Below, piece by piece: positions 58,600-60,001 of a DNA stretch of 60,001 nucleotides (positions are counted from its first letter, which is position 1; each line of letters opens with the position of its first letter). The position numbers were made by a program, and so were the translations under genes. The notes below the pieces were generated by a model, which worked only from the letters and a program-made list of their open reading frames with translations, was not told where the DNA came from and ran no database searches. Source of the stretch: an uncultured Eubacteriales bacterium (lineage in GTDB: Bacteria > Bacillota > Clostridia > Oscillospirales > Butyricicoccaceae); contig CAJUIK010000004.1 in assembly GCA_910585875.1 (NCBI GenBank), positions 15,311 through 75,311 on the forward strand, written 5' to 3'.

Positions 58600-59559
58600 T
58601 TATTGCTCTGTATAGGGTTTGTCGGATTCGATAAACACGCCGGCGTCTTTGCTCCAGCCTACGTTGAAACCCAAGGCTTTGCCCAGGTCCCGGAGCTTAA
58701 AGTAGTTGTAGCCGCCTCCGGCGTCGTCCAACAGGGTGATGGCAGTCATGTCTACCGCCTCGCCGTTTACTTGGATGGACTGGATCCCGCCGGTATAGGC
58801 GCGATCGCCGGAGTAGGGGGCGGTCGTCTCGCCGCCCATTGCCTGATAGGGCTCTCCACTGACGACAGAGATGGACTTGCCGACGTTGTCATAGCCCACC
58901 GAGAACTGGGCCTTGGAGCCGTTGAGAACATAGGCTATATCGCGGAGCCTGATATAGTTGGTGATATTTCCGTTTTCGTCCACGAGGGCGTACATCTGAA
59001 ATTCCACCGCCCTGCCGTCTACAGCGACAATCTGGGCGCTGGCCTTGGCTATGCCGCTGGCAGGAATGTCCTCTGCGTCGGGGACGGGCGCCTCTTCCGC
59101 TTCCGCATAGCGAGTCATCAGGTAGTCGCCCTGCTCCACCTCGCTCTTGGACAGAATCCTGCCCCAGTGGATGGAGCCATTATAATTCCCTTCGGCAACC
59201 ACTACGTGGTCTGAGCGGACCTCCAGCACAATTACGCTGTGGGTGTCGTCGTTGATCCGCAGGATATCTCCTATCCGCACATCGGAATAAGAAAAATCTG
59301 TAATCTTCCGAGCGGAGAGGCTGCCAAAGGCGACGTCGCTGAGCAGAAAGGCAAAGCCCGCGCAGCCGATTCCAGCCGAGTAGACGCCGCCCTGCCACTT
59401 GTAGCTATTGTCGTCGCCCCAGGGCGTCCCCTCTGGGTACTGGTCCTTCATGGCGATCATCGCCTGATATACCTGGTTCTCCCCCGGCTGGGCTGCGGCC
59501 GCCTGGGTTGCGAGGAACAGGCACATTGCCAGCGCCAATGCCAACGCTTTTTTTTTCAT
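58600..59559 (-). CDS. Secreted NlpC/P60-like protein with copper-amine-oxidase-type stalk domain
   Basis: 319 aa. Signal peptide MKKKALALALAMCLFLATQA with cleavage after AAAA. Residues 25-150 resemble a cell-wall amidase/NlpC-P60 fold: Cys in AGIGCAGFAFLLSDVA, His in NDDTHSVIVLEVRSDHVVVA, with YNGSIHWGR nearby. Residues about 170-319 hold two copies of a stalk-like unit (ENGNITNYIRLRDIAYVLNG; GGGYNYFKLRDLGKALGFNV), as in copper amine oxidase N-terminal domains of Firmicutes surface proteins. Peptidoglycan hydrolysis is inferred. The start is ATG 59559 (GAGAGGAAG upstream). Confidence 0.8.
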   Translation of the reverse strand: MKKKALALALAMCLFLATQAAAAQPGENQVYQAMIAMKDQYPEGTPWGDDNSYKWQGGVYSAGIGCAGFAFLLSDVAFGSLSARKITDFSYSDVRIGDILRINDDTHSVIVLEVRSDHVVVAEGNYNGSIHWGRILSKSEVEQGDYLMTRYAEAEEAPVPDAEDIPASGIAKASAQIVAVDGRAVEFQMYALVDENGNITNYIRLRDIAYVLNGSKAQFSVGYDNVGKSISVVSGEPYQAMGGETTAPYSGDRAYTGGIQSIQVNGEAVDMTAITLLDDAGGGYNYFKLRDLGKALGFNVGWSKDAGVFIESDKPYTEQ

Positions 59560-59600
59560 AAAATTCTTCCTCTCTGTCGTTTCGCGCTTCGCGCAAGTGC

Positions 59601-59629
59601 ATTTTATCATATCAGAAGGAAAGGCACAA
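59601..59629 (-). promoter_or_regulatory. Promoter of the stalk-domain protein gene
   Basis: Minus strand TTGTGC (59629-59624), 17 bp, TAAAAT (59606-59601). Confidence 0.6.
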
Positions 59630-59706
59630 GGTACTTTTACCCGGCGGGAGCGTCCTGCCGCTCCTATAGGAAACCCTGCGAAAGGGAGGCGCCCTATGGA
59701 AACCGC

Positions 59707-60001
59707 TCAAGTTATGGGCGCGCCGTCTTCCGAGCCGATGGCGACGGCTTGAAAGGGACATAGTTCGTGGCAGCAGTAACATTTGATGCACCGGCGTTTG
59801 TTCAGCCGGGCCCGGCCCTGGCGGATCTGGAGGGCCTGCCGAGGGCAAGCGCGGACGCAGGCGCCGCAGCCCACGCATTTTTGGGTGAAAACCGGCCGGG
59901 GCCCCAGCCATTGATCCAGCTTGGGCTGCAAAAAATGAGGCATGGAGGCGATAAAAGGCCGGGCATGGCGGGCGGGCGTCGCCGGGGCAAAGGGTTCGGC
60001 C
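59707..60001 (-). CDS. C-terminus of a ferredoxin-domain protein, probably DUF362 family (N-terminus beyond right edge)
   Basis: The visible 97 codons end in two 4Fe-4S motifs, CVGCGACVRACP and CIKCYCCHELCP, preceded by RPFIASMPHFLQPKLDQWLG and PRPVFTQK. The CYCC variant in the second motif and the PRPV lead-in are typical of the C-terminus of DUF362 iron-sulfur proteins. An internal ATG at 59943 is in frame, but the frame stays open to the window edge, so it is read as a partial gene. Function unknown. Confidence 0.78.
   Translation of the reverse strand, partial: AEPFAPATPARHARPFIASMPHFLQPKLDQWLGPRPVFTQKCVGCGACVRACPRQALQIRQGRARLNKRRCIKCYCCHELCPFQAVAIGSEDGAPIT

Overview
The window reads as chromosomal DNA of a high-GC, spore-forming member of the Clostridia (Bacillota), most likely an Oscillospirales-type gut anaerobe. 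The evidence is stage II sporulation protein R, a complete Rnf complex in clostridial gene order (CDGEAB), SepF, AddAB, strong purine-rich ribosome binding sites, an S-layer-homology protein, and an anaerobe-style content (ferritin, radical SAM, ferredoxin-domain proteins). The exact genus cannot be told from the sequence alone. No phage, insertion sequence, CRISPR array, rRNA or conjugation gene was seen. The window is mostly core genome with small accessory pieces.

Layout. 1-5.2 kb: nicotinate salvage enzyme (pncB, cut by the left edge), a ROK regulator, a remnant of a D-Ala-D-Ala carboxypeptidase, a DMT transporter, tRNA-Leu(UAG) and a DUF4303 gene. 5.2-11.1 kb: chemoreceptor, AEC transporter, YczE-like membrane protein, EcsC-like protein and a membrane-anchored putative glycoside hydrolase. 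11.3-16.4 kb: rnfCDGEAB operon with its own promoter and a 128-nt structured leader. 16.6-22.9 kb: a small bicistron, pepF-type oligoendopeptidase, ferritin, secreted GLUG/SLH protein, VanW lipoprotein and a second lipoprotein. 22.9-31.7 kb: radical SAM protein, rlmA-ltaE, a degenerate P-protein, a cytidylate-kinase-like protein, TSCPD-asnS-coaW and an aspartate aminotransferase.

31.9-41.9 kb: secD-secF, an HD protein, a pyrophosphatase-like/histidine-phosphatase fusion, two small hypotheticals, obg, rpmA, rplU, and a divergent AraC regulator/MATE pump pair. 42.1-49.0 kb: addB-addA. 49.1-60 kb: a PrsA-like foldase, a transglutaminase-like protein, a GHKL membrane protein paired with a small XRE regulator, sepF, a GNAT, a short-chain dehydrogenase, spoIIR, a two-copy 116-bp structured tandem repeat, ispE, a secreted stalk-domain protein and the C-terminus of a ferredoxin-domain protein.

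Promoters of housekeeping type (TTGACA/TATAAT-like, 15-18 bp spacers) and intrinsic terminators can be placed for most units; many terminators sit between convergent genes and are bidirectional. Several genes use TTG or GTG starts that are fixed by Shine-Dalgarno placement. The items most worth a second look are the tandem structured repeat between ispE and spoIIR, the GHKL/XRE pair lacking a recognisable phospho-acceptor histidine, the pyrophosphatase/phosphatase fusion, the degenerate P-protein, the carboxypeptidase remnant, the rnf leader and the 50-aa ORF/membrane-protein bicistron.
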